64,000 bases of DNA from Tilletia caries (Eukaryota; Basidiomycota; Exobasidiomycetes; Tilletiales; Tilletiaceae): NCBI GenBank assembly GCA_032718865.1, contig JALUTQ010000027.1:806001-870000 (forward strand), written 5' to 3'. Position 1 is the first letter of the stretch; the number at the start of each line of letters is the position of its first letter. The notes below the pieces were generated by a model, which was not told the origin of the DNA, made no database searches, and was given only the letters and a program-made list of their open reading frames with translations. Shown here in pieces: positions 1 to 10,713 of this stretch. A program made the position numbers and the translations under genes.

Positions 1-895
1 TCATTCTGAATCTCATAATTCCTCTACAGTGACACTGTCCGGCGCCGTATTCATCGACCGCAAGAACCGCAAGGATGCCGTCAAATCCATGGACCTCGTT
101 GGAAAGAGCATGAACAAGCGCAACGTGAGTTCGCTTACATCTTTCCAAATTCGCGTAGACATGCTCATCACTTCCCTCACCTTGCATCCACCAGCTCTCG
201 CTCTGGATATTTCCCGAGGGCACACGCTCCAACCTGCCCGTGCCTGACCTGCTGCCCTTCAAGAAGGGCGCATTCCACCTCGCCATACAGGCACAGGTAC
301 CCGTCATCCCCGTCGTATGTGAGAACTACTACAGGCTGTTCGACAGCAAGAGTCGCTTCGATAGTGGTACCATCCGCATCAAAGGTGAGTCGCCCCCTCT
401 CCCGAAAGAACAGGGACCGCGAATGTATGCTGATCTGGGATTCTCTTCTTGGTAAAACAATATCAATCGCATACAAAAGTGCTGCCGCCGATCTCCACAA
501 AAGGTATGGCACCAGAGGACGCAGCCAAGCTGTCCGACACAGTCCGCGAGCAAATGCTCGCAACCCTCCGCGCATTCGACGCCGACCAGGAACGCGCAGA
601 CACAGGCATCCCATCCTCCGCGCACCTCTCCCCATCACAAGCTGCGGACCTCTCAGCCCAACGGGCGAAGGGTGTGGACCCGCTCGGTGGGGTTGCGCGC
701 TTGGCTTCGTTTCTTGTGGGACGGGGTAAGGGCACTGATTGGGGGAAGAAGGTCGAGCGTGATCGGGTGGGGATGACGAAGCCGGGTACGAAGGGGCTGG
801 AACCTTCGGATTATGGGTTGGTTAGTGAGGGCGAGAAGGCAAGGGCTGGTGGGCAGGCGTCTTCCAGCGCGGTTCAGACCCATGCTTCTGGCTGA
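1..895 (+). CDS. 1-acyl-sn-glycerol-3-phosphate acyltransferase (PlsC/AGPAT family), 3' part
   Basis: Acylates lysophosphatidic acid to phosphatidic acid in ER glycerolipid synthesis. The window opens inside an intron (acceptor CTCTACAG at 22-29), so the N-terminal half with the HX4D motif lies outside. Visible exons are about 30-124, 195-384 and 480-895, joined in frame. The first carries FIDR (acyltransferase motif II), the second WIFPEGTRS (motif III, phosphate binding of the acceptor) and VPVIPV (motif IV). The C-terminal tail of about 135 residues is hydrophilic and not conserved. Motif order and spacing are those of eukaryotic AGPATs such as yeast Slc1. Stop TGA at 893-895. The nearest downstream gene starts 296 bp later on the same strand. 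Confidence 0.88.
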
Positions 896-1190
896 AGGGG
901 AAATCGCTTCTCCCCAGTGAACGAGTACGCATTTGTCTCTCCATTTTTCGTCTTAGGATATCCCAAAACTTGTTCTTCCCTTCCCAATCACGCTTGTACT
1001 TCTTCATTCGTCTGCGCTCGTATTACATATAAGTTGAAGAAAGAAACTCCTGCTCCTTGCCCAGTGCCCACGACTGTGATGCGTGTGTATGAGTTGTGGT
1101 GGAGTCCTCGCTTGAGTTCTGTGTCAGGAAGAAGTTCGGGAGGACCACGACCATCCAGACGGTTCAAGAGTTCGACACAGAAGGTCCGAG

Positions 1191-4100
1191 ATGATCACCA
1201 TCACCCCGCTGGCGGGTCCCAGCGCCCGCGTGGTGCGCGAAGACAGCGCCGATGCCCCCACCAATGGCGACGGAACCAGCGGCGCCCTCGTCATCTCCAG
1301 CACGGGCGAAGCTCATCCTTCCTCGCCTGTCCAAAAAACGGTACCACCAGCCCCTTCCTCGGAAGCGGCTGATGTGGACGCGGCGCACGAGCGCGAACCA
1401 CCGAAGGTGTCGGCGTACCTACTCCAGATCGACGATATTCGGGTGCTTGTGGATTGTGGGAGTACGGAGGACTTCGTCTTTCCTGCGCAGGAAGGGTTAG
1501 GAGAAGGGAAGGGGAGAGCTAAGGCTGAGGCTGGGGATGCGATGGAGACGGAGGAGGATGATGCGGATGCGGATGAAGAGAAGAAGAAGCAGGTACAACG
1601 AGTGACGGAGCTCATCGGACCGCTGGACGAGATTCTCGAGAGGTACGTCCCCATTCCGCCTGACTCAATCCCTACTAACCCGCTGAACACCCTTCTCCCA
1701 CCAGAATCGCCCCAACAGTCGACCTCCTCCTCCTCTCCCACTCAACCCTACCCCACCTCGGCCTATACGCCTACGCGCGCGCCCGGCTCGGACTCCGCTG
1801 TCCCGTCTTCGCAACGATGCCCGTGCAGGCGATGGGCAAGCTCACCGTGCTGGAATGTACGGAGGCGCTGAGGGCGGAGTTGGATGTGGAGGCTGAGAAT
1901 AAGAGGAGGGTGGCGGCGGCGGCGGCGGCGGCGGCGGATGTCACTGAAGGGGTTGGGGTTGGCGAGCTGGGAGCGGGCGTGATGACCACAACGACGGAGC
2001 CGGAGAAAGGCACGATCCCAAGTGGTAAAGCAACTCCAGCCGCACTCACCGCCACCTCCGCCCTCTCAGCTGGGACGACGACGGCCGCCACCCTATCACA
2101 GCAGCTGGACGACGACGAGCGTGCGCGGGCGGAGGCGAAAGCGGCGCTGAAGAAGGCGTTGGGGACGGATGTAGGGAAAAAGAGGGAGCGTTGTATCCCG
2201 TCGGTTGGGGAGATTGAGGAGGCGTTTGAGGCGATTAGTACTGTTAGGTACTTGCAGCCTACCCATTTGGTGGAAGGTGAGTTTCGCGGCCCTTTTTCCC
2301 CCCTTGGGCGCCCGCGCGCCGAATGCTGACTGGAAACGCTGATCCATGTCTGCCCTCGTTAGGTAAACTCGTCGGAATGTCCCTAACCGCCTACTCAGCC
2401 GGCCACTCCCTCGGCGGAACAGTATGGAAGATCCGCTCCCCCCTAAGCGGCACCATCCTCCTCGCGCTCGAGTACAACCACAACCGGGAACGGCACCTGG
2501 ACGGCACGGCGCTGTTGGCGTCGTCGGGCGCGGCTGCTGGTGTGAGTGCGGGGGGTAGCACGGGTGGGGTGCTTGATGCTGTGCGGAGGGCGGACGTGCT
2601 TGTTACGGATGTTGGGAGGGGGTTGTTGACTAATGCGAAGCGGAAGGATAAGGATGCGGCTTTACTTAGTGAGTTAGTCCATTTGAGGACATTCTTCCTC
2701 AGTCTCCCCCTTCCCCCCCCCCCCTCTGGTGCGACGCAGTTCCACTGATCATTTTCTTCTATTTACAGGCTTGATCGACCGCACCCTCAAATCAGGCAAC
2801 TCCCTCTTCTTCCCCGTCGACCCATCCGCGCGTCTCCTCGAGCTTCTCATCCTCTTCGACCAACACTGGGCCTACGCCTACGCCTCCACCGCCCCGAACC
2901 CGAACTCCAACAACTCGAACGGAGCCCCACCCCGTCTGCCGCTGTGTCTCGTGAGCAAGACGGGTAAGGAGATGCTCCAGCGCGCGAGGACGTTTATGGA
3001 GTGGATGACGAGGGAGGGCGCGGGGTCGCCTGCTGCGCTTGCTGCTCAGCAGGCGGCGGAGGAGAAGGAGAGGAATGAGAAGAGGGGTGGGCCGAATCAG
3101 AGGCGGTGGGGGCAGCAAAGGGATCGGGCTGGGCCTTTGGAGTTTAGGTGAGTTGCGATGATATATGCCCAACTTGGCTGGTTTTTTGATGCTGAGTTAC
3201 TTTCTCCCTTCCAGATATCTCCGAGTCTTCACTTCGATCGAAGCGATGGATGAGGTCATCCCGCCCAACGAGCCCAAGGTCGTCCTGGCAGTCCCACCCT
3301 CGCTCACCCACGGACCTTCTCGACGGCTGGTCCAACGCTTCGCGGAGAAGAAGGACGATGTGATTGTGCTTACTCATCGGGGCGAGCCGGATAGCTTGGC
3401 AAGGTGGCTTTGGAATCAGTGGGATGAGCGGGGAGAGGGGTTGGGAAAGGGTGGGAAGGGGGAGTGGATGAAGGGTAAGGTTGGGTCTGAGGTCGGGCTG
3501 GAAGGTGTCACGTATCGACTCGAGGTGAGTGACTTTAAAGAACATTATAGTCACGATTGATGGGCGCTGATATCTTCACGTTGGGACATGCCATGTAGCT
3601 TTTAAGCGAGGTGCCCCTTGTCGGCGACGAACTCAGACTGTATCAAGAGGTGCACAAGGCATCACTGGAGAAGACGGCCCAGCAAAGGCTAGTACAAGCA
3701 CGACAGCGGCGCACGCTCGAAGCTGACGAAGACGACAGTGATTCCGACTCGGATTCTGGATCTGAAGACGACGATGACGCCTTTGGAGAACTTGCGGGAC
3801 CAGGAGCTCGAGGGGGTGGGTTTGCTGAGCCGGGCAGCACATCGCGGAAACGGGTCCATGCGGCCGCTTTTGGAGCTGCAGCTGCTGAACGCGGGAGAGG
3901 CACAGCCGCGATGGACGCGCAGAATGAAGGCGACGGTGTTTCGACTACGCTCTCGTTTGACATTTACCTGAAAGGAAACGCAAGTCGGGCGGCTGGCGGC
4001 TTCTTCGGTACCAGGGCCAATCTGGGCGCGGGTGGTGAGGACGGCCGGAGTATCCGGTTCCGAATGTTCCCCTTTGTCGAGCGGAAACGGCGCGTGGACG

Positions 4101-5137
4101 CATTTGGCGAGGTTGTCGATGTCGGACGGTGGCTCAACAAGCAGCGTGCGGAGATCGAGAAGCAGGCGGGCACGAAAGCCACGGCGCCCGAGACAGAGGA
4201 GCAAATCAAGCAGCGCAAGATCTTAGCGGACCGGGAGCGTGCGCGACTGGCGCCGCCTACCAAGTTCAGCTCGGAGATCGTCGAGGTTGCGTTCCGGTGC
4301 AAGCTTGCGTTTATCGAGATGGAAGGCTTGAACGATGGGAAAGCGCACAAGTTGCTCATTCCGCAACTATTCCCGCGCCGGTTGGTGCTTGTCAATGGTG
4401 ATGAGCCTACTCGGCAGGACATGCTCGATTCGATGCTCTCCGTCAAGGGTTTTACGAAGGAGATCACCGCGCCTACGAAGGGCGTCACCGTCCGGATCGG
4501 AGAACTGACGCACAGTTTCACGGTCAACCTGGGCGATGGGATCTTACAGGCGCTCAAGATGAGCAGGTTCGAGGATTACGAGATGGCTCATGTGACGGCG
4601 AGGGTGACGGTCAGTGCGGACAGTGCGATTCCGACGTTGGAGCTCATCGGTCCGAACGGTGTTATTGCGCTTTCGGACGTGGTGGACACGGCGGCGATCG
4701 AGGCGGCGGAACGGAACAATGAGGCTAAGGACGCGGCGAAGAAGGTCACCACATTGACGGCGACCGCCTCTGCGGAGGAGGGCGATGAGAAGTCAGGCAC
4801 GCTGATCTCGAAGGCCATGTTCGCCTCCGCCCCCACAAGAACCCTCCAACCAACGCTCTTCATCGGCGACCTCCGCCTCTCCGTCCTCAAGTCCATCCTG
4901 GCACGCGACTTCCGGATCCCCTCTGAATTCGCGGGCGAGGGTATGCTCGTGTGCGGCACGCCGGCGATGCGGGGTGCTGGGGCTGGGGCGGGGGCGGGGG
5001 CGCCGACGACGGAGCTGCCTACGGTTACGGTGCAGAAGGAGGGGGAGGGACGGGTTGTTCTTGAGGGGAATGTTGGACCTGCGTTTTATGCGGTTCGGAG
5101 GGCTGTGTTTGGGTTGCATGCGCAGGTGTCGGAATGA
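1191..5137 (+). CDS. CFT2: Cleavage and polyadenylation specificity factor subunit 2 (CPSF100/Cft2)
   Basis: Subunit of the nuclear complex that cleaves and polyadenylates pre-mRNA 3' ends; pseudo-enzyme partner of CPSF73. Six exons (1191-1642, 1705-2276, 2363-2668, 2769-3147, 3215-3524, 3599-5137) give 1,185 residues; all introns are GT-AG. The metallo-beta-lactamase core shows YLLQIDDIRVLVDCG near the N-terminus, then LLLLSHSTLPHLG where an active enzyme would have HxHxDH, so the zinc ligands are lost as usual in CPSF100. Next come SAGHSLGGTVWKI and YNHNRERHLDG, the beta-CASP part (PKVVLAVPPSL, VILTHRG), an acidic Asp/Ser linker, FPFVERKRRVDAFGE and the conserved C-terminal domain ending in FYAVRRAVFG. 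An Ala repeat (GCG run near 1913-1936) and a Gly-Ala run near 4976-5002 are lineage-specific insertions. ATG at 1191 fits the family's short N-terminus. Confidence 0.95.
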
Positions 5138-5526
5138 ATTGAATCAGTCAGTCATTTCGCAGACGTGGCAGTCATCAGTCAATGCAGCACATCGTTGCGG
5201 GCCTGGTCTCTTGCCCAGCTTCATCCTCATCGTCCGTCGTCCGTCGTCCAGGATGCTCTTGAGTCTATCTTGCCTCTGTTGCCATGCTTCCCCACGTCCC
5301 CCCCTTCCATCTTTCCTTACTTCTTCCACGCGCATCTGATATCTGATAGCACCGGTAAAGCCGGCCAACTTCCATAAGCGTGGTTGCAAAAGTGCCCCAC
5401 GCGCTCACCCACACACATCTTCCCGTCACGACCACCACCTTCCACTTCCCCGCTCATCCCCATCCCCATCCTCATCCCTCTCCCTACCCTCCCACTCTCA
5501 TCCCCCCCTCATCCATCTAGCCCGCC
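5138..5526. other. Intergenic, CT-rich leader of the PEX11 gene
   Basis: 389 bp between the Cft2 stop and the Pex11 start. The last 120 bp before the ATG are almost purely pyrimidine-rich with CATCCCCATCC-like repeats, a common fungal leader composition. No TATA box, RNA gene or conserved ORF seen. Confidence 0.5.
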
Positions 5527-6737
5527 ATGTCGCTCGTCCAGCAGGTTGTTATGCACCCTTACCTCACCCAGACAGTGAGTGTTTCTTCTTTCCGATCGGA
5601 GTCGTCAGGTCCGGCTTTGTCGTTCCTGCCATCGGTCGCGAACCCGACGTGGGGATCAGGGCGCAGTAGCCTGAGGAGGATGCGAGCATAGCGCTTGTAT
5701 TTGCGCGTATATACAGGATCGATGGTCGAAGACGAGCGCACACTGGGTCTCGGCTCTATCAAGAGCAGCGCCCCGACGACCTGATCCACCTCACGCGCCT
5801 GAGATAAGAAGAATCGAAACCCAACTGACCCTCCGTTCCTCACGCGATCTTCTTTGCTTGCAGCTCCGGTTCTGGTCCACCACAGTCGGTCGGGACAAGA
5901 CCTACCGTTCGGTGCAATACCTGGCCCGCTTCCTGGCTTGGTACGAGTACCGCAAGGGCGCGTCCAAGGAGACTGTTGCTCGTCTGCAAGCGATCAAGTC
6001 CAACCTCGGTCTCTCCCGAAAGCGTGCGTATCTTTGGATTTCTTCCAGACGCGGTACTTTTCCTCACGTAAACGAAGCTGATGATGCGTTTCGTTTCTTA
6101 CAGTGATGCGCATTGGCAAGTTCTTGGAGCACTTCCAGGCTGCTATCAAGGCGACTGCCATCCAAGACCCCGTTGTTTCGTACCTTGCCATTGGACGTCA
6201 GCTCAGTTACGCCCTTTACCTGATCCACGACACCCTGCAGTGGGTGAGTCCACTTTCTTCCGAGTCTTGCGCTGGTGCTCCCAAACAGCCGCTGCGGAAA
6301 AGCCCACGGAAATTCTGACCTATTATGCTGCGTATTTTCAGGTGCACGGCGCGAAAGCATACCAGTTCGCGCCTGAGACCGCCAAGCGGATCTCGAAGCG
6401 GGCAGCGCAATTCTGGCTCGCAGGACTCTCCTTCAACCTGATCTCCGGCTCCTACAAGACGTACGTGCTGAACCAGCGCTCCATCGCCGCGCGTCGCCCG
6501 CGCGCCACGTCGGAGAAGGAGGCCGAGCGCAAGGTGGAGATCCAGCAGATCGCCGCCGAGCAAGCTGCCGTTCGTTACCAGATGATCCAGGACGGTCTCG
6601 ACTGGGTCTTGCCTGCCACGGGCACGGACATCCTCAACTTGGACGAGGGTATCCTTGGTCTGGCCGGTTTCACCACCTCGCTTTTGGGTGCGCGTACCCA
6701 ATGGCGTGCCGTCAACGGCGGTGGTGCCAAGAAGTAA
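5527..6737 (+). CDS. PEX11: Peroxisomal membrane protein PEX11 (peroxisome division)
   Basis: Promotes membrane elongation and fission of peroxisomes. Exons 5527-5574, 5864-6023, 6104-6243 and 6342-6737 give 247 residues, the usual Pex11 length. The first exon encodes only 16 residues and is followed by a 289-bp intron. Family landmarks: a GRDKTYRSVQYLARFLAWY block near residues 24-42 (amphipathic helix region that binds and bends membrane), then LGLSRKLMRIGKFLEHFQAA, IGRQLSYALYLIHDTLQW, and a C-terminal hydrophobic segment ILGLAGFTTSLLG. The Lys-Lys end follows a Gly-rich stretch. The protein probably sits in the same organelle as the AKL-tailed ligase at 57-60 kb, but nothing links the two genes besides that. 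Confidence 0.93.
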
Positions 6738-9044
6738 ATTCAGAAGCAAGCAAAACGGCAAATCTTGGGTGCGGAGAGGCCCATTGGACGATGTCGCGCC
6801 AGAGTCAGTGTCGACGCGTGTCGGTGGCGGCGGCCACATCCAACATCACGATCCGGGTCGCGTCGTTGTCGAAAGCGCGAAAACGGGTCACGAAGGAGAA
6901 ATATGCAGGCGGAGAAAATCCACACAAACACAGTCGATCGATCCACTCTCGGAACATAAAATGGGGGCCGACTTCCCCCCCCCCGGCATCGCCAACTTCG
7001 TTCTTCTTGGCATCCGTCCCTCCTCTCTCCTTCTAACTTTTCCCTCTCTCTTTTCCTTTCCTTTCTCCGATTTCTGTCTCTCGACGATTCGCTTTGTCTA
7101 CCCCTTAGTCAACTTCTTTTACGTACCACTCAATCTCAACTTCCCAAGGCGAACGGAAAGGCTCTTGCTTCTTCGAAACTTTCCCTGGTCGCGTCGGTGA
7201 TCGCTCGTGGGAAAGGAAGGAAAAGTGAACACGCAAGGCGAATAAGACAAGTTTCCCAAAGGGGAACAGATCAGGAGAGGCAGGCAAAAACGCTGACTTA
7301 GCACGGGCAGAACCTGCGTAGTTGGCAAAGTAATCAGACGTGATTGGAGAAGGGACTCAGACTCCCAGAGGTTGAAATCCGTTGCGCAGAGATGAATTTA
7401 GCTTTGCGCATGTATCGTAGGTAGGGATCTTGACGCGCTGGGCGAGACCTAGCAGGCTGAAAGATGAGAAGGATGTGACTGGACGAGGGCTTATCCGTCC
7501 ATTATTACGCGGCACACCACGGGGAGCTCGGAAACCTCGAAGTCGATTCTTGACCTTGGTCCGCTGTTTCCAGATCGAGGTGTTTCTGAGCGAGACGATG
7601 GCATCAATGCATCGCGCGCAAGCCATGTCCCACCCGTGGCAACGAAACAGAATGTGACCGTCCCGCGTCAGAAGCAGAGGGCCGAGACCGTACGGGTGCT
7701 GGAGCTCGTTTGTTTTGCTGCGACGATGAGAAAATAGCAGTCAGCAGTGGCTCTGTGATCAGGGAGCTCAGGGAGACAAGTGGGATGCTGTCTGGACAAG
7801 GAGAAGGGTCAGCTTGCTGTCAGCTGTCAGCTCGGGCATCCAGGCCTTCGTATGCGCGGGTATCAGGCACGTCGATCATCAGTGCCCAGTGGTATCGTTT
7901 GCGTGGGTGTCCACCGAGCGCCTTGACGAGGCCAACGAGGGAGTGCGAGAGCATGGTGGTCGCAAGGTTGAGGTTGTCTCTCGGGCGAAAATCCACTGCC
8001 GCACGCTAAATACAAAAGTTCCGGCGGCTGGGAGATCTTTTCGGTGGTGTATCACTTGCGCTCCCCACCTCGCGACCTTCCCAAACCGTATGGAGACGTC
8101 CGCCTGGTGTCGCAGTCACGCGGACGCGGCCAGGCAGCTGGTGTGGGCAGCGTGGCGGTGGGTGATCCCGTGTTCGCTGATAAGTGCGACGTAGCACGTA
8201 GGACGCTTCTGGTTTGGCTGGTGGTGGAAATGAGAAAGGAAAATGCCGTCTGTGTGAGAGTTTGTGAGACGCCTTGCTTCCTGTGTGTGTGTGTTCGGCC
8301 CTTCGCCTTGCTCCCCCTGACTGCCTGCCACCCTCCCCATCATCGTATACTTGAACACCTTCACCACTCGCTCCGTCTCTTTCCCACACAACCCACACTC
8401 GTTTTCTTTCTTCGCCCTGCAGCATCTGCTCTAGCTTCTTCCGCGTGAGTCTTTCTTGTCCTCGCCCGCCGCCGCCCCTTCTCTCTCGATATCTCTGCGA
8501 CCGTTGGAGGAGCCAGAAGCCCAGAAGAGAGAAGTTCCGATCCAACACCTCATCAGCGCACCCGCTTCCATGCATGCCTGCATGTCAGCCATTCCTGCCC
8601 CCGCTCCGACTCAGTCGCTCTGCTTCTTTCCTGTTGGTGTTCGATCTGGAGTCAGGACTGACATTAAATTCTCTCTCTCTTTCCTCCTTTATCTCCCACC
8701 TTCGCCCTTGGCCAACCCATTCAATATTCAACACCACTATCATCGCCTGCTCGCGCTCAACACCGCCTTTCGAATTCCGATCTTCGCTTCTGCCTCCCGA
8801 CAATCTTGTCGCTCGACGGTGTTGCTTCGTGTCTTGTCCTGCCCTGGACGAAACTCTTGGTCGCTTGGACCCATATACCTTCTGCCCTTTCATTCCGAAC
8901 GACCCCTCTCCTGCCACCAAACGACCCTTTCTACGACATTTTCCTGTTCTCGCGCACATCGACTGCCGGACAGTCTATCGATAGCACCATTTGGATTCAA
9001 CTTTTCCCAAGCATACAACCTGACGCCCAAATCCCTTCATCAAG
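6738..9044. other. Long intergenic region with pyrimidine-rich leader
   Basis: 2.3 kb without a supportable gene. 7000-7110 and 8290-9040 are strongly CT-rich; the latter runs up to the ATG of the wall-protein gene and probably includes its 5' UTR, possibly with a leader intron (donor-like GTGAGT near 8442). Open frames here are short, lack family motifs and are not consistent with splicing. No repeats shared with the rest of the window were noticed. Confidence 0.45.
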
Positions 9045-9854
9045 ATGCAGTTCACTCTCCCCTTCACCGCCGGCCTCGTCTTTTCCTTGGCTTCCAGCGC
9101 TCTCGGAAGCTCGCACCGCGTCCCTCTCGGGTCGCGTGACCACCACGCTCTGACCGAGCGTGCGGCCACCTTCACACCTACCGCTCCTGGTCCTGGCGAT
9201 GTCTACAAGGTCGACACACCCATCCCCATTCAGTGGCAGCCCGACACGTCAGGCTCGTCCAAGTGGAAGTCTACCACCATCCGTCTGATGACAGGCGCCA
9301 ACCTCAACATGAGCCAGCTCACGGTTGTCGGTGTCATTGATGGTACGGACGCCTCCACCACGTCCCTCAGCTGGACCGCACCCGCCGTAGACCCGTACTC
9401 GGCCATCTACTTCTTCCAGTTCGACCACGGCGGAGACTCTCAGCTGGAGCCCCAGTGGACCACTCGCTTCTCCATCGCTGATGCCGATGGTCAGACCACG
9501 ACCCCTCCTAATGCCAACCAGCCGGGCAGCAAGGACGGGATCGCATGGGGAGTCGGTCGTCTTGCGTCTGGCTCTGGCTCCGGCTCGAGCTCTGATGCCA
9601 ACAGCACTGATTCATCATCGAGCACCACCGCTACCACGCCTCTCTCCCAGACCGCTTCCAGCACTGCTGACGACACCACCAAGAGCCAAACGACCTCCTC
9701 TTCCTCGAGCGCATCCAAAACCAGCTCGAGCTCCACCAGCACACCATCATCGACGACCCCTTCGAACGCTGCCGCACCGCGTCTGCTCTCCCAGCCCGTC
9801 GGCATGGCTCTGGCGGGCGCAGGCATTGGTCTGGCTGCCGCCTTTATTCTGTAA
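9045..9854 (+). CDS. Secreted Ser/Thr-rich GPI-anchored protein with Kre9/Knh1-like N-terminal domain
   Basis: Intronless, 269 residues. A signal peptide occupies about residues 1-21 (MQFTLPFTAGLVF core). Residues about 40-145 have the look of the Kre9/KNH1 N-terminal Ig-like domain: FTPTAPGPGDVYKVDTPIPIQW, SLSWTAP, and an aromatic YFFQF strand. Residues about 170-240 are a Ser/Thr run suited to O-mannosylation, followed by small residues (SNAAAP) and a hydrophobic tail GMALAGAGIGLAAAFIL, the classic GPI-attachment pattern. Such proteins reside at the plasma membrane or are transferred to the wall; this domain in yeast Kre9 is linked to beta-1,6-glucan assembly, but most family members have no tested function. 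The ATG follows a long CT-rich leader. Confidence 0.82.
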   Translation: MQFTLPFTAGLVFSLASSALGSSHRVPLGSRDHHALTERAATFTPTAPGPGDVYKVDTPIPIQWQPDTSGSSKWKSTTIRLMTGANLNMSQLTVVGVIDGTDASTTSLSWTAPAVDPYSAIYFFQFDHGGDSQLEPQWTTRFSIADADGQTTTPPNANQPGSKDGIAWGVGRLASGSGSGSSSDANSTDSSSSTTATTPLSQTASSTADDTTKSQTTSSSSSASKTSSSSTSTPSSTTPSNAAAPRLLSQPVGMALAGAGIGLAAAFIL

Positions 9855-10713
9855 GAAACGACAACAGCAGCTCGGTTTTCGATACAAAGTTTCACCAAGA
9901 GTGCCATCGACGAGTCAATCATGGCGGGCATACCAAAAAAAAGGAACTCGATCTCGAACTCGCTTAAACTCTACCCCCAGGCGTTTCCCGTTTCTGTCAT
10001 TCGTGCATATCATACTCATCGACCCCCTCTCCCCCTCAACCATCTTTCTTCAACTTACATCAAGCATCTGTGCCGGGCGCTGTTGCATTCGACGAAGCCG
10101 ACCAGTCGACCAGGAGCAACAATACAACGATCACTACACCAAAGTAGCAACAGGTTCATCGCGCATAAGGCATGGCTTCCCCAAGCCTACGTACACTTGA
10201 ACGGACTTTTTCATCATTCTATCCCTTTTTCTGCTTCTACGCACTACTCTGTTCCCAACCCATTTCCTTTCTTCCATATTCAAGCTGCTATCGACGATAC
10301 GGGCCAGCGAGTGGGTGACTGCTCATACATACACGAAGGAGGATCAGTCTGATACAGCCTGCTGTCTTCTTGAACGCACGAATGGATTTCGCAACTGGCA
10401 GCGATGAGCAGGAGAGCCCTGCGACGAAGACAGCACACCACATTTGCCAGTACTTTTCTCCAACCAGTCCAGCATCTTGAAGGGCGTGCCATCCTCATAT
10501 CCTGCTCGTATACAGACCCAGACTCTTTCCCACCCTTGCTCTCCGCCCTTACCGCCTTGATGAATGTCGTCCTGATGAAGATGAGCAAGTCAGGAAAAGG
10601 CTCCGAGCGCGCGGCACTGAGTGGAAAAGTTCGGGAAATTTAACGAAGCGAGAAGCCAGAAGGATCTTGCCTCAAACGCAGTCCACAGGAAGTCTTGTCC
10701 GCGCAGGCAAATA
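9855..10713. other. Intergenic region
   Basis: 860 bp holding the 3' UTR of the wall-protein gene and the promoter of the Rsm22 fusion gene. No conserved ORF, RNA gene or repeat seen. Confidence 0.4.

Noticed and set aside
1910..1940. GCG repeat as a separate microsatellite feature
   Set aside because: It encodes an Ala run in the exon of Cft2 and is described with that gene.
7357..8575. Open frames of up to 190 codons in the 6.7-9.0 kb gap
   Set aside because: No conserved motif, no splice continuity and low-complexity Arg/Ser/Pro composition; best explained as leader and promoter DNA.
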